Notes: generated from the sequence alone by a model not told the origin. A stretch of DNA of 7,438 bases from an uncultured Verrucomicrobiota bacterium (GCA_946631535.1 CAMPAF010000144.1:1-7438); one strand, 5' to 3'; positions 1-6,299 are shown, numbered from the stretch's first letter. Numbers and translations: made by a program.

Positions 1-323
1 GAGGCGCCATCTCCTACGTGGAGGTGCCGGACATGCAGCACAACATCCCGGCCGTCATCGCGATCATGCAGTTCATCTACGACCACATCATGTACGCCGA
101 GCTGAACACGAAGAGCGACTACTGCCAGGTGTGCGGCTTCGACGGCGAGATCCAGGTGGTGAAGGACGACAACGGCAAGCTCATCTGGAAGTGCCCGAAC
201 TGCGGCAACACCGACCAGAACAAGATGAACGTCGCGCGCCGCACCTGCGGATACATCGGTTCCCAGTACTGGAACCAGGGCCGCACGCAGGAGATCAAGG
301 AACGCGTCCTTCACGTGAGTTGA
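1..323 (+). CDS. nrdD: Anaerobic ribonucleoside-triphosphate reductase, C-terminal fragment
   Basis: This is the 3' end of the oxygen-sensitive class III ribonucleotide reductase, which reduces ribonucleoside triphosphates to dNTPs with a glycyl radical in the cytoplasm. The reading frame is open from the left edge (codons from base 3) and ends at TGA 321-323, so the N-terminal catalytic body lies outside the window. Two CxxC pairs (YCQVCG, then KCPNCG) form the C-terminal zinc site. They are followed by RRTCGYIGSQYW, the glycyl-radical motif, and a conserved tail ending in KERVLHVS. There is no internal frameshift. The activase gene nrdG follows after a short repeat array, the usual operon order. 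The GTG at base 18 is an internal codon, not a start. Family assignment is very secure from the motifs. Confidence 0.97.
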   Translation, partial: GAISYVEVPDMQHNIPAVIAIMQFIYDHIMYAELNTKSDYCQVCGFDGEIQVVKDDNGKLIWKCPNCGNTDQNKMNVARRTCGYIGSQYWNQGRTQEIKERVLHVS

Positions 324-358
324 GGTGTTGAGGCGTTGAGGGGTTGAGGCGTTGAGGT
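319..358 (+). repeat. Octanucleotide tandem array joining nrdD to nrdG
   Basis: Five contiguous 8-bp units of consensus GTTGAGGN start at 319, 327, 335, 343 and 351 and differ only at the last base (T, C, G, C, T). The array starts at the last coding bases of nrdD, contains its TGA stop (321-323) in the first unit, and ends inside the nrdG GTG start (357-359). It therefore fills the whole 33-bp gap. Because 8 is not divisible by three, the TGA in each unit falls in all three forward frames. Each unit also carries GAGG, a Shine-Dalgarno-like core. No spacers separate the units, so it is not a CRISPR array. Confidence 0.9.
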
Positions 359-359
359 G
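346..359 (+). promoter_or_regulatory. Repeat-derived ribosome binding site and GTG start of nrdG
   Basis: GAGG at 346-349, within the fourth octamer of the array, lies seven bases before the GTG at 357-359. This is suitable Shine-Dalgarno spacing and supports GTG as the nrdG start. The last repeat supplies the first two bases of that GTG, so translation of nrdG appears to start from the repeat itself. The site is read from spacing only. Confidence 0.6.
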
Positions 360-848
360 AACTGGAGCGCGATCAGGACGTGCGACGTGGCGAACGGGCC
401 CGGTGTGCGGGTGTCGCTCTTCGTGAGCGGCTGCCGCCACCGGTGCAAGGGCTGCTTCAATCCCGACACGTGGGACTTCGCGGCCGGCGAGCCGTGGACG
501 GAAGCCGAGCAGGAGAAGGTGCTGGCCGCGTGCGAGCCGAACTGGATACAGGGCCTGTCCCTTCTGGGCGGCGAACCGTTCGAGCCGCCGAACCAGCGAG
601 CTCTCCTGCCGCTCCTGCGCGCATTCAGGAAGCGCTTCCCGCAAAAGGACGTCTGGGCCTGGACCGGATGCGTGTACGAGCGCGAGTTGCTGAGCGAGAG
701 CCCGTGGCGGTGCGAGGCGACCGACGAGATGCTGTCGCTTATCGATATGCTCGTGGACGGTCCGTTCATCGAGGCGCAGAAGAACATCACGCTGCGCTTC
801 CGCGGGTCTTCCAACCAGCGCATCCTTGACCTCAAAGCCAAACGATGA
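357..848 (+). CDS. nrdG: Anaerobic ribonucleotide reductase-activating protein (radical SAM)
   Basis: NrdG is the radical-SAM activase that uses a [4Fe-4S] cluster and S-adenosylmethionine to generate the glycyl radical on NrdD. The 163-residue length is typical of the family. The N-terminus contains DVANGPGVRVSLFVSGC, followed by the cluster motif CxxxCxxC at C26, C30 and C33 and then FNPDTWDF, all hallmarks of NrdG. GGEP at residues 71-74 is the SAM-binding motif, and the C-terminal VDGPFIEAQKN...LRFRGSSNQRI is also characteristic. The GTG start at 357 is chosen because the family N-terminus begins there and a GAGG lies seven bases upstream. The gene is co-directional with nrdD, 33 bp downstream, and almost certainly in one operon with it. 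It ends at TGA 846-848. Confidence 0.96.
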   Translation: MNWSAIRTCDVANGPGVRVSLFVSGCRHRCKGCFNPDTWDFAAGEPWTEAEQEKVLAACEPNWIQGLSLLGGEPFEPPNQRALLPLLRAFRKRFPQKDVWAWTGCVYERELLSESPWRCEATDEMLSLIDMLVDGPFIEAQKNITLRFRGSSNQRILDLKAKR

Positions 849-852
849 TAAC
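826..852 (+). promoter_or_regulatory. Weak sigma70-like promoter candidate before the beta-helix gene
   Basis: TTGACC at 826-831 (five of six matches to TTGACA) lies 15 bp before GATAAC at 847-852 (four of six to TATAAT), overlapping the end of nrdG. The spacer is short, so this is only a candidate for separate transcription of the beta-helix/peptidase pair. The alternative is read-through from nrdDG. Confidence 0.22.
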
Positions 853-886
853 CTAATGGGCCATGGGCAACATGGCATCAGTTGAA

Positions 887-2995
887 ATGAAAAGGTGCGC
901 GGGACTGGTCGCCCTGGCGGCGCTTGGCGCGCTGGGCGGCGAACTGACGGTGGAGCCGGGCGGGCTGACGCCGCACGAGGCTCTCGCGAAGGTGCGCGCG
1001 GCGAAGGCCGCAGGCGACGCGAGCGCATGGACGATCCGCGTGAAGGACGGCATCTACGCTCTCAAGGAGACGCTTGTATTCACGCCGGCAGATTCTGGCA
1101 CGCGCGAGGCTCCGGTCACCTGGATCGGCGAAGGCGAAAAGGCCGTGTTCGCGGGCGGCGAGAAGCTGGCAGGCTGGAAGGACACGGGCGGCGGCGTGTG
1201 GTCCGCGCCCGTTCCGCGCGCGCCTGACGGCACTCCGGCGTACTTCGAGCAGCTATGGGTGAACGGCAGGCGGGCCGACCGAGCACGACTGCCGAACCGG
1301 TGCCCGAGCGACCTCAAGGCCGAGTATTTCAACGTGACGCAGCCGCGTTGCGAGGTGGCGGACGCGCAGGAGCGCGTCCCTCCCGAGAAATACGTGATTG
1401 AGAAGGTGACGCTGACGAACGAGGCGGCTAAGGCGCTGGCGGCGATTCCCGCCGACGAGTTGCAGTACGCGCAGATGCTCGTGGTGCACAAGTGGAGCTT
1501 CGCGCGCCGCATCCTGCGCGGTGTCGATCCTGCGACGATGACGGTCGAGACGCATGGCCGCATCCCATGGACCAGATGGCAGGTATGGAACACGCGCGAG
1601 ACGCTGGTGAGCTTCGAGAACGTGCGCTCCGCGTTCGACGCGCCTGGCGAATGGTTCTACGACGCGAAGGCGGGCGCGGTCCTATACCGTCCGCTGCCGG
1701 GCGAGGACATGTCGAACGCGGAGGTCGTGGCGCCGTCCTCTAAGATCAGCCGCCTTGTGGAGTTCAGGGGCGATCCCGACAAGGGCGCGTACGTGCACGA
1801 CATCGTCTTCAAGGGCATCGCGTTCGCCTACACGGACGGGACGTCGGCCGACGGCGTGCGCGGTCCCACGCAGGCCTACCAGCACCAGGCCGCTTGCGGC
1901 TACGACGGCGCGGTGACGGCGGAGGGCGTGCGGCGCATCGCGTTCGACGGCTGCACGTTCGCGCACACGGGCAACTACGGCATGCGCTTCAACGACGGGT
2001 GCGTCTCCAACACGGTCACGAACTGCAGGCTGTTCGACCTGGGCGCGGGCGGCGTGTGGATGGGCGCGGGCACCGGGCATGTCGCAAACGGCGAGAAGCT
2101 CATGCGCCGCATCATAAAGAACCTCGCGCCGCGCTCGACGGCGTTCAACCGCATCGAGAACTGCGTGATACGCAACGGCGGACTGTTCAACCCCGAGGGA
2201 ACGGGCGTAGCCTACACGCACGTCTCGGACTCCAAGGTGCTGCACTGCGACATCCACGACTTCTACTACACGGGCGTGTCGGTGGGCTGGACGTGGGGCT
2301 TCTCCGGCTCGGTGGCGCAGCGCAACGAGATCGCCTACAACAGGATCTACGACCTCGGCAAGGGGATCATGAGCGACATGGGCGGCGTCTACACGCTCGG
2401 GACGAGCTACGGCACGCGCGTGCACCACAACGTGATACACGACGTGTGGGCCTACTCCTATGGCGGCTGGGCGCTCTACACCGACGAAGGCTCCGAGGGC
2501 CTCGCGATGGACCACAACCTATGCTGGAACACCACTGACGGAGGCTTCCACCAGCACTACGGCGCGGGGTGCGTAATCCGCAACAACATCTTCGCGTGGA
2601 ACCGCAAGCTCGGCGCGGTGCGCATGGCGCGTCAGGTGGTGCAGGACATCCCGTGCACGCTCAACTTCGTCAACAACATCGTGGTCGTGCGCGAAGGTCC
2701 GCTCGTCGGGCGCGGGCCGCGCGGCGTGGGCGGCATCTGGGCATGCAACCTCTGGTACGACTTTTCGGGGAAGACGCCGGAGCTCGACGGGCTCGACTGG
2801 GAGAAGTGGCGCACGTGCGGCAAGGAGACGGGCGGCGTGTACGCGGATCCGCTCTTTGAGAAGGCGGACGCGCAGGAGCGCGTCTCTCCCGTTGCAAACG
2901 ACTTCCGGCTCAAGCCCAACTCGCCGGCAATCGCGCTCGGCTTCGAGACGTGGGACTATTCCGTGTCCGGCACGGCAGGAGGGAGCTGCAGGTAG
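887..2995 (+). CDS. Secreted right-handed beta-helix protein, GH141-like
   Basis: The predicted exported protein has 702 residues. The start at 887 gives MKR followed by a hydrophobic stretch to about residue 18, a plausible Sec signal peptide. In-frame ATGs at 863 and 872 are possible, but none has a clear Shine-Dalgarno; a small hairpin (860-876) covers the 863 and 872 codons. An N-terminal region (IRVKDGIYALKETLVFTP...GGEKLAGW) leads into repeated beta-helix coils rich in N and H. The segment from SDMGGVYTLG (D497) through YTDEGSEG (D533) to GGFHQHYG and IRNNIFAW resembles glycoside hydrolases of the GH141 type (fucosidase/xylanase). The two aspartates are plausible catalytic acids, which is an inference. 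The C-terminal DPLF...NDFRLKPNSPAI is typical of such proteins. Two nine-residue insertions, at residues 158-166 and 660-668, come from a 27-bp palindromic repeat. The gene is coupled to the downstream peptidase. Substrate is unknown; other beta-helix activities remain possible. Confidence 0.82.
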   Translation: MKRCAGLVALAALGALGGELTVEPGGLTPHEALAKVRAAKAAGDASAWTIRVKDGIYALKETLVFTPADSGTREAPVTWIGEGEKAVFAGGEKLAGWKDTGGGVWSAPVPRAPDGTPAYFEQLWVNGRRADRARLPNRCPSDLKAEYFNVTQPRCEVADAQERVPPEKYVIEKVTLTNEAAKALAAIPADELQYAQMLVVHKWSFARRILRGVDPATMTVETHGRIPWTRWQVWNTRETLVSFENVRSAFDAPGEWFYDAKAGAVLYRPLPGEDMSNAEVVAPSSKISRLVEFRGDPDKGAYVHDIVFKGIAFAYTDGTSADGVRGPTQAYQHQAACGYDGAVTAEGVRRIAFDGCTFAHTGNYGMRFNDGCVSNTVTNCRLFDLGAGGVWMGAGTGHVANGEKLMRRIIKNLAPRSTAFNRIENCVIRNGGLFNPEGTGVAYTHVSDSKVLHCDIHDFYYTGVSVGWTWGFSGSVAQRNEIAYNRIYDLGKGIMSDMGGVYTLGTSYGTRVHHNVIHDVWAYSYGGWALYTDEGSEGLAMDHNLCWNTTDGGFHQHYGAGCVIRNNIFAWNRKLGAVRMARQVVQDIPCTLNFVNNIVVVREGPLVGRGPRGVGGIWACNLWYDFSGKTPELDGLDWEKWRTCGKETGGVYADPLFEKADAQERVSPVANDFRLKPNSPAIALGFETWDYSVSGTAGGSCR
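1358..1384 (+). repeat. Palindromic element, in-frame copy 1
   Basis: This 27-bp element encodes ADAQERVPP (residues 158-166 of the beta-helix protein). Its core is a perfect hairpin, GGACGCGC (1360-1367), loop AGGA, GCGCGTCC (1372-1379). The second copy at 2864-2890 matches 26 of 27 positions and lies in the same reading frame, 1506 bp downstream. The flanking protein sequence (QPRCEV before, EKYVIEKV after) reads as continuous, so the element looks like an in-frame insert. The structure is seen directly; the insertion history is inferred. Confidence 0.8.
2864..2890 (+). repeat. Palindromic element, in-frame copy 2
   Basis: This second 27-bp copy encodes ADAQERVSP (residues 660-668). The hairpin is GGACGCGC (2866-2873), loop AGGA, GCGCGTCT (2878-2885); the single change from copy 1 turns the outermost pair into a possible G-U wobble in RNA and converts Pro to Ser. 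It sits between DPLFEK and NDFRLKPNSPA. In beta-helix proteins of this kind these two motifs are normally joined by a short linker, so an inserted nine-residue block is the simplest reading. Confidence 0.8.
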
Positions 2996-2997
2996 TG
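2977..2997 (+). promoter_or_regulatory. Coupled stop/start with embedded Shine-Dalgarno
   Basis: AGGAGGGAG at 2977-2985 lies within the last codons of the beta-helix gene. The stop TAG (2993-2995) shares its G with the start GTG (2995-2997) of the peptidase gene, giving TAGTG. The consensus-like ribosome site is 9 to 12 bases upstream of the GTG. This supports 2995 as the start and suggests translational coupling. Confidence 0.72.
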
Positions 2998-4617
2998 GCA
3001 GGGGGAGCCCACATCTTTCCTCCATTCCAGGCGGAGTACCTGCGGACGCTGCAGGGCGGACGGTACCATCCGCCGAAGCGGCGTCCGCCGGCTTCGGTAT
3101 CGCTCCTCGACAGGATGCCGCCAGTCATATACCAGCAGGCGCTGCGCGGGACGTGCGTGGCGAACGCGGTGACGGCGCTTCTCGAGTACTACGGCGACTG
3201 CAAGACGCGCCTGAGCGTGCAGTACCTCTATGCGGCGACAAAGGAGATCGAGCGCGCAGGGCTCGAGCGCAACTTGGCGCACGTGCGTTCGGGCGAGGCG
3301 CTAGATACCACGTTCGAGGCGGCGTTCCACCCGCAGCTCCAGCAGCTGAGCATGATGGCGAACGCCAACGGCGGCATGGACAAGCCTGCGGTTCAGCCGT
3401 ATTTGCAGCGGTTCGAGGAAGGTGCGCGCACGCGCTTCGACCAGGAGGGCGGAACCCTGCTGATGAGCTGCTTCAAGGTGGTCGAGACGCGGGGAGTCTG
3501 CCGGCACGCGCTGTGGCCTTACTCGGCCGCGCCGGCTACGCCGATGTTCGGCAAGCGGGAGCGCATCGTATTCCCGCCAGGCACGAACGATGACGCGCAG
3601 AAGCGGCGCGTGCTTTCCGGACTCTACCTGCTCGGAACTCCGAACAACGTCGACGAGATACGCGGCATACTGATGGGCGCGAACGAGCGGCGTCCGATGC
3701 CGGTGTGCGTGACGGTGGACACGTTCGAGGGGTGCGACAACGGCACGTTCGCGTTCCCGGCCACGCGGGAAGTGGACGGGCATCTGGAGAGCGCCGTCCC
3801 GTGGCTGGGGCGGCACGGCGTCCTGCTTGTCGGGTACGAGGACAATGCGGAGTACGCGGGCGGCGGATATTTCATCGTGCGCAACAGCTACGGCGAGGAC
3901 TGGGGCGAGGGTGGGTACGGCAAGATGCCGTACGCCTATCTCGAGTGCTTCGCGCTTGAGGCGGGGACGATTCTCCAGAACATGGTGGACTATGCGGGCG
4001 ACGGCTACGACGGGATGCGGACGGTATACGACGGCGAAGGGAACGTGCTGGCAAGTCGGGCAGGGAATAGCCATCCTCGCAAGAGGTGGTCGCCGATCGC
4101 CTGGGTGAACATGCTCGTGGCGGTGGCGCTCGTCGTCGCGACATGGTTCGTGACAAGCCTGCTGATGCGTCCGCCAAGGAAGCCGTTCGTCGAGGTGACG
4201 ATCTACGGAGCCGGCGGAATCAACGCGGCTGGCGTGCTGCCGCCGTGGAACGTGAAGGGGACTCCCATAGACGGCGGGTACATCTACGCGCTGCCGGCTG
4301 AGAACCGGGCGGCCGTTGACGAGATCCGCAAGGTGCTGGGCGGGATGGAGACCCTGCACGAGAAGCGTGGCAAGCCGCTTACCTACGACCTTATCTCGCT
4401 CTTCGAGCTGAGGACGGACGACCCGGCGGCTGTGAAGCGCACGATCTCGGAATTCATGGGAGAGGGATTCCCGGTGCGCATCCGAGCGGTCGCCGCGAAC
4501 GGACTGACTGTGGCCACGCTCAACCCGCGCGGTCTGAAGGGGAAGCTGTCGCACGTATATTTGATTTCGGAGAAGGATGGCGACGTGCCGGAGCTGACGT
4601 TGCGGAAGAGAGAATAG
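2995..4617 (+). CDS. Papain-family (C1) cysteine peptidase with one transmembrane segment
   Basis: The protein has 540 residues from the GTG at 2995, chosen for its Shine-Dalgarno and TAGTG overlap with the upstream stop. The papain catalytic set is visible. Q48 and C54 lie in QQALRGTC, with the same Q-to-C spacing as papain Q19-C25. H274 lies in GRHGVLLVGYEDN, and N297 in YFIVRNSYGEDWGEGGYGK. Q48 would form the oxyanion hole, C54 the nucleophile and H274/N297 the rest of the active site. No N-terminal signal peptide is seen. One hydrophobic helix spans about residues 368-391, flanked by HPRKR and RPPRK, followed by about 150 residues of a domain I do not recognise, ending in TLRKRE. The peptidase may therefore face the cytoplasm with the tail outside, although topology is uncertain. 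The target is unknown. Stop TAG is at 4615-4617. Confidence 0.85.
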   Translation: MAGGAHIFPPFQAEYLRTLQGGRYHPPKRRPPASVSLLDRMPPVIYQQALRGTCVANAVTALLEYYGDCKTRLSVQYLYAATKEIERAGLERNLAHVRSGEALDTTFEAAFHPQLQQLSMMANANGGMDKPAVQPYLQRFEEGARTRFDQEGGTLLMSCFKVVETRGVCRHALWPYSAAPATPMFGKRERIVFPPGTNDDAQKRRVLSGLYLLGTPNNVDEIRGILMGANERRPMPVCVTVDTFEGCDNGTFAFPATREVDGHLESAVPWLGRHGVLLVGYEDNAEYAGGGYFIVRNSYGEDWGEGGYGKMPYAYLECFALEAGTILQNMVDYAGDGYDGMRTVYDGEGNVLASRAGNSHPRKRWSPIAWVNMLVAVALVVATWFVTSLLMRPPRKPFVEVTIYGAGGINAAGVLPPWNVKGTPIDGGYIYALPAENRAAVDEIRKVLGGMETLHEKRGKPLTYDLISLFELRTDDPAAVKRTISEFMGEGFPVRIRAVAANGLTVATLNPRGLKGKLSHVYLISEKDGDVPELTLRKRE

Positions 4618-4634
4618 TTGGGAGTTTAAAGTGG

Positions 4635-4665
4635 TTGCGCAACATACCCGAAAGTATGTTATAAT
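4635..4665 (+). promoter_or_regulatory. Extended -10 promoter of the outer-membrane efflux gene
   Basis: A perfect TATAAT (4660-4665) is preceded by TG at 4657-4658 with one intervening base, an extended -10 element. TTGCGC at 4635-4640 is a poor -35 at 19 bp spacing, so the extended -10 probably carries recognition. Transcription would start near 4672, giving a leader of about 22 bases. The short gap here is AT-richer than the surrounding high-GC genes, which supports a real promoter. Confidence 0.7.
4641..4660 (+). promoter_or_regulatory. Operator-like inverted repeat within the promoter
   Basis: Perfect 7-bp arms AACATAC (4641-4647) and GTATGTT (4654-4660) flank the 6-bp centre CCGAAA. 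The repeat covers the spacer and the first base of the -10. A second perfect palindrome, GTTGCGCAAC (4634-4643), overlaps the -35 region and the left arm. The ACATAC/GTATGT arms recall the operator half-sites of AcrR-like TetR regulators of efflux pumps. No regulator gene lies in the window, and an RNA hairpin is the alternative reading. Confidence 0.5.
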
Positions 4666-4679
4666 AGTCGCCCAAACGG

Positions 4680-4697
4680 AAGGAAGATGATGTCATG
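4680..4697 (+). promoter_or_regulatory. Ribosome binding site of the efflux lipoprotein gene, with short upstream start codons
   Basis: AAGGAAG at 4680-4686 is the Shine-Dalgarno for the ATG at 4695. In another frame, ATGs at 4687 and 4690 read only two or three codons before TGA at 4696-4698, which overlaps the 4695 start as ATGA. The ATG at 4690 has 5-base spacing to AAGGA, against 10 for 4695. The lipoprotein signal sequence fixes 4695 as the gene start. Confidence 0.6.
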
Positions 4698-6200
4698 AAC
4701 CTGATGAAGAGTGTTTGCCTGACCATGCTGGTTGGATGCTTTCTTGCGCTCGGCGTTGCCGGATGCAAGGGCTGGTCTGTCGGGCCGGACTACAGGGAGC
4801 CGGAAATCAAGGCTGCTGCCGTGCCGTTGCCGGACGCTGGCTACCCGACGACGAACAAGACAGAGACGGGAGAGTTCAAGGCCGCCGACGCGAAGGACGA
4901 CCCTCGCAAGGAGATCACCGCAGAGTCTATCCGCGGCTGGTGGAACCAGTTCAACGACGACATCCTCACGAACCTGGTGGAGGCGGCAGTCTCGAACAAC
5001 CTCACGTTCCTCATGGCCCAGCAGCGCCTCCTGCAGGCGCGCTGGCAGCTGGTAGGCAGCGCGGCGGCATTCCTTCCCAAGGTGTCGCTAGACGGCTCCT
5101 ACACGCGCAGCGCCGCGCACAAGTTCACCTCGTCGCGTTGGGGCTCCGGCAAGAACTACCACGGCGACCACTGGAAGAGCGGCTTCGACGCCACGTGGGA
5201 GATCGACATCTTCGGCGGCACGCGTCGCGCGTTCGAGAGCGCGGAGGCTGCGATGGATTCGGCCAACTGGTCGCTCGCTGACGCATGGGTGTCGCTCACC
5301 TCCGAGATCGGCAGGCAGTACATCTCCCTGCGTACCGTGCAGGAGCGCCTGCGCGTGGCTCGCACTAACCTGAAGCTCCAGAGCGAAACGTACGATATTG
5401 TCAAGTCACGCCGAGACTCTGGCCTTGCCACACAGTTGGCGGTCAGCCAGGCGAAATACAGTGTCGAGCAGACGCGCGCCTCCATCCCCAACCTTCTCGT
5501 GCAGGAGGAGCAGCTGATGAATGCGCTCGCGATCCTGACAGGCACGATGCCGGGCGCGCTCCATCCGCTGCTGAGCGACTTGCCAGACCGCGACTGGCTT
5601 GTGGCGCCGCAGCGCCTCGCCGACATCCCGCTCGACACGATCCGCCTGCGCCCTGATGTGAAGGCAGCCGAGCGCTCGCTTGCCTCGCAGGTCGCCGCCG
5701 TGGGCGTGGCCACGTCCTACCTCTTCCCGAAGTTCTACATCAACGGCACTTTCGGGCTCGACAGCGTGGAGTTCAACAAGCTCTTCCGTCGGCACGCATT
5801 CCTCGCGTCCATCGGGCCGAGCTTCAGCTGGCCGATCTTCCAGGGCGGCAACCTCGTCGCCAACATGAAGATTGCCGAGGCGAAGATGGACGAGGCCGCG
5901 CTCAAGTACGAGCTCGCGGTACAGACGGCCTTCGACGAGGCTCGCAATGCCTACTCGGCCTACACGCAGGAGTACCACCGCTACCAGTCGCTCCAAGGTG
6001 CCGTGAAGGCGGCTCGCTCTGCAGTGGACATTTCTAATGACCTCTACAGGAACGGCCTTACCGACTTCAACAACGTGCTCGACGCGCAGCGCTCGCTGCT
6101 CACACTCGAAGAGGCGCTCACCATCAGCCGAGGCAACATCTCGATCGACCTGATCGCGCTCTACAAGGCCCTCGGCGGCGGCATCACCGCTGAAGACTGA
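4695..6200 (+). CDS. TolC/OprM-type outer-membrane efflux lipoprotein
   Basis: This 501-residue protein belongs to the outer membrane factor family (OprM/NodT type). These proteins form trimeric channels that cross the outer membrane and the periplasm and carry substrates out for RND or ABC pumps. The N-terminus is a lipoprotein signal peptide with lipobox VAGC and lipidated C24, followed shortly by VGPDYREPE, a family hallmark. Two homologous halves are visible: LVEAAVSNNLTFLMAQQRLLQ...FLPKVSLDGSY in the first, and RLRPDVKAAERSLASQVAAVGVA...FPKF in the second, with coiled-coil stretches between. WWNQFND and the C-terminal NGLTDFNNVLDAQRSLL segment are also typical. Length is normal and there is no frameshift. 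The gene has its own promoter at 4635-4665. The ABC ATPase and permease downstream may be partners; no adaptor gene is seen. Stop TGA is at 6198-6200. Confidence 0.93.
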   Translation: MNLMKSVCLTMLVGCFLALGVAGCKGWSVGPDYREPEIKAAAVPLPDAGYPTTNKTETGEFKAADAKDDPRKEITAESIRGWWNQFNDDILTNLVEAAVSNNLTFLMAQQRLLQARWQLVGSAAAFLPKVSLDGSYTRSAAHKFTSSRWGSGKNYHGDHWKSGFDATWEIDIFGGTRRAFESAEAAMDSANWSLADAWVSLTSEIGRQYISLRTVQERLRVARTNLKLQSETYDIVKSRRDSGLATQLAVSQAKYSVEQTRASIPNLLVQEEQLMNALAILTGTMPGALHPLLSDLPDRDWLVAPQRLADIPLDTIRLRPDVKAAERSLASQVAAVGVATSYLFPKFYINGTFGLDSVEFNKLFRRHAFLASIGPSFSWPIFQGGNLVANMKIAEAKMDEAALKYELAVQTAFDEARNAYSAYTQEYHRYQSLQGAVKAARSAVDISNDLYRNGLTDFNNVLDAQRSLLTLEEALTISRGNISIDLIALYKALGGGITAED

Positions 6201-6210
6201 CAGCCGCGCC

Positions 6211-6299
6211 GGGAGAACTGGCACACTGGGAGAACGGGCACATTGCCCGTTCCATTGGCAGGCAATGGACGGTCCACGCAACGGGCGAGATGCCCGTTG
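6211..6299. repeat. Cluster of palindromes in the 184-bp gap between the efflux and ABC genes
   Basis: Three hairpins lie in succession. The first is GAACGGGCA/TGCCCGTTC (6232-6240 with 6244-6252, loop CAT). The second is CCATTG/CAATGG (6252-6257 with 6263-6268). The third is CAACGGGC/GCCCGTTG (6279-6286 with 6292-6299). The first and third share the arms AACGGGC...GCCCGTT but differ in loop. A 17-bp tandem duplication with two mismatches (6211-6227 and 6228-6244) leads into the first. No run of T follows, so they are not classical terminators, although they could end or protect the upstream transcript. They resemble dispersed REP-like palindromes. Confidence 0.75.

Noticed and set aside
297..311. 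Inverted repeat AAGGA/TCCTT around ACGCG at the end of nrdD, similar to the palindromic element
   Set aside because: It encodes KERVL, which fits the conserved NrdD tail, and the arms are only five bases. The resemblance to the 27-bp element is probably coincidental.
319..358. CRISPR-like repeat array
   Set aside because: Units are directly contiguous without spacers and only eight bases long.
863..886. Longer start of the beta-helix protein at 863 or 872
   Set aside because: It adds MGNMASVE before the signal peptide, with an acidic residue in the n-region, and has no better ribosome site. It remains possible; neither start is proven.
1682..2515. Long minus-strand open frame of 277 codons within the beta-helix gene
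   Set aside because: Its composition is rich in Arg, His, Val and Ala with no recognisable motif. It is the complement shadow of a high-GC gene.
2950..2994. An earlier GTG start for the cysteine peptidase at 2950
   Set aside because: It would overlap the beta-helix gene by 46 bases and lacks a Shine-Dalgarno. The GTG at 2995 has AGGAGG upstream and a one-base stop/start overlap.
3301..4554. Minus-strand open frame of 417 codons opposite the peptidase gene
   Set aside because: The plus strand has clear papain active-site motifs across this region. The minus product has no motif and shows shadow composition.
5406..6281. Minus-strand open frame opposite the efflux lipoprotein, extending into the palindrome cluster
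   Set aside because: The plus strand encodes an intact outer membrane factor. The antisense frame ends in repeat sequence and shows no family features.
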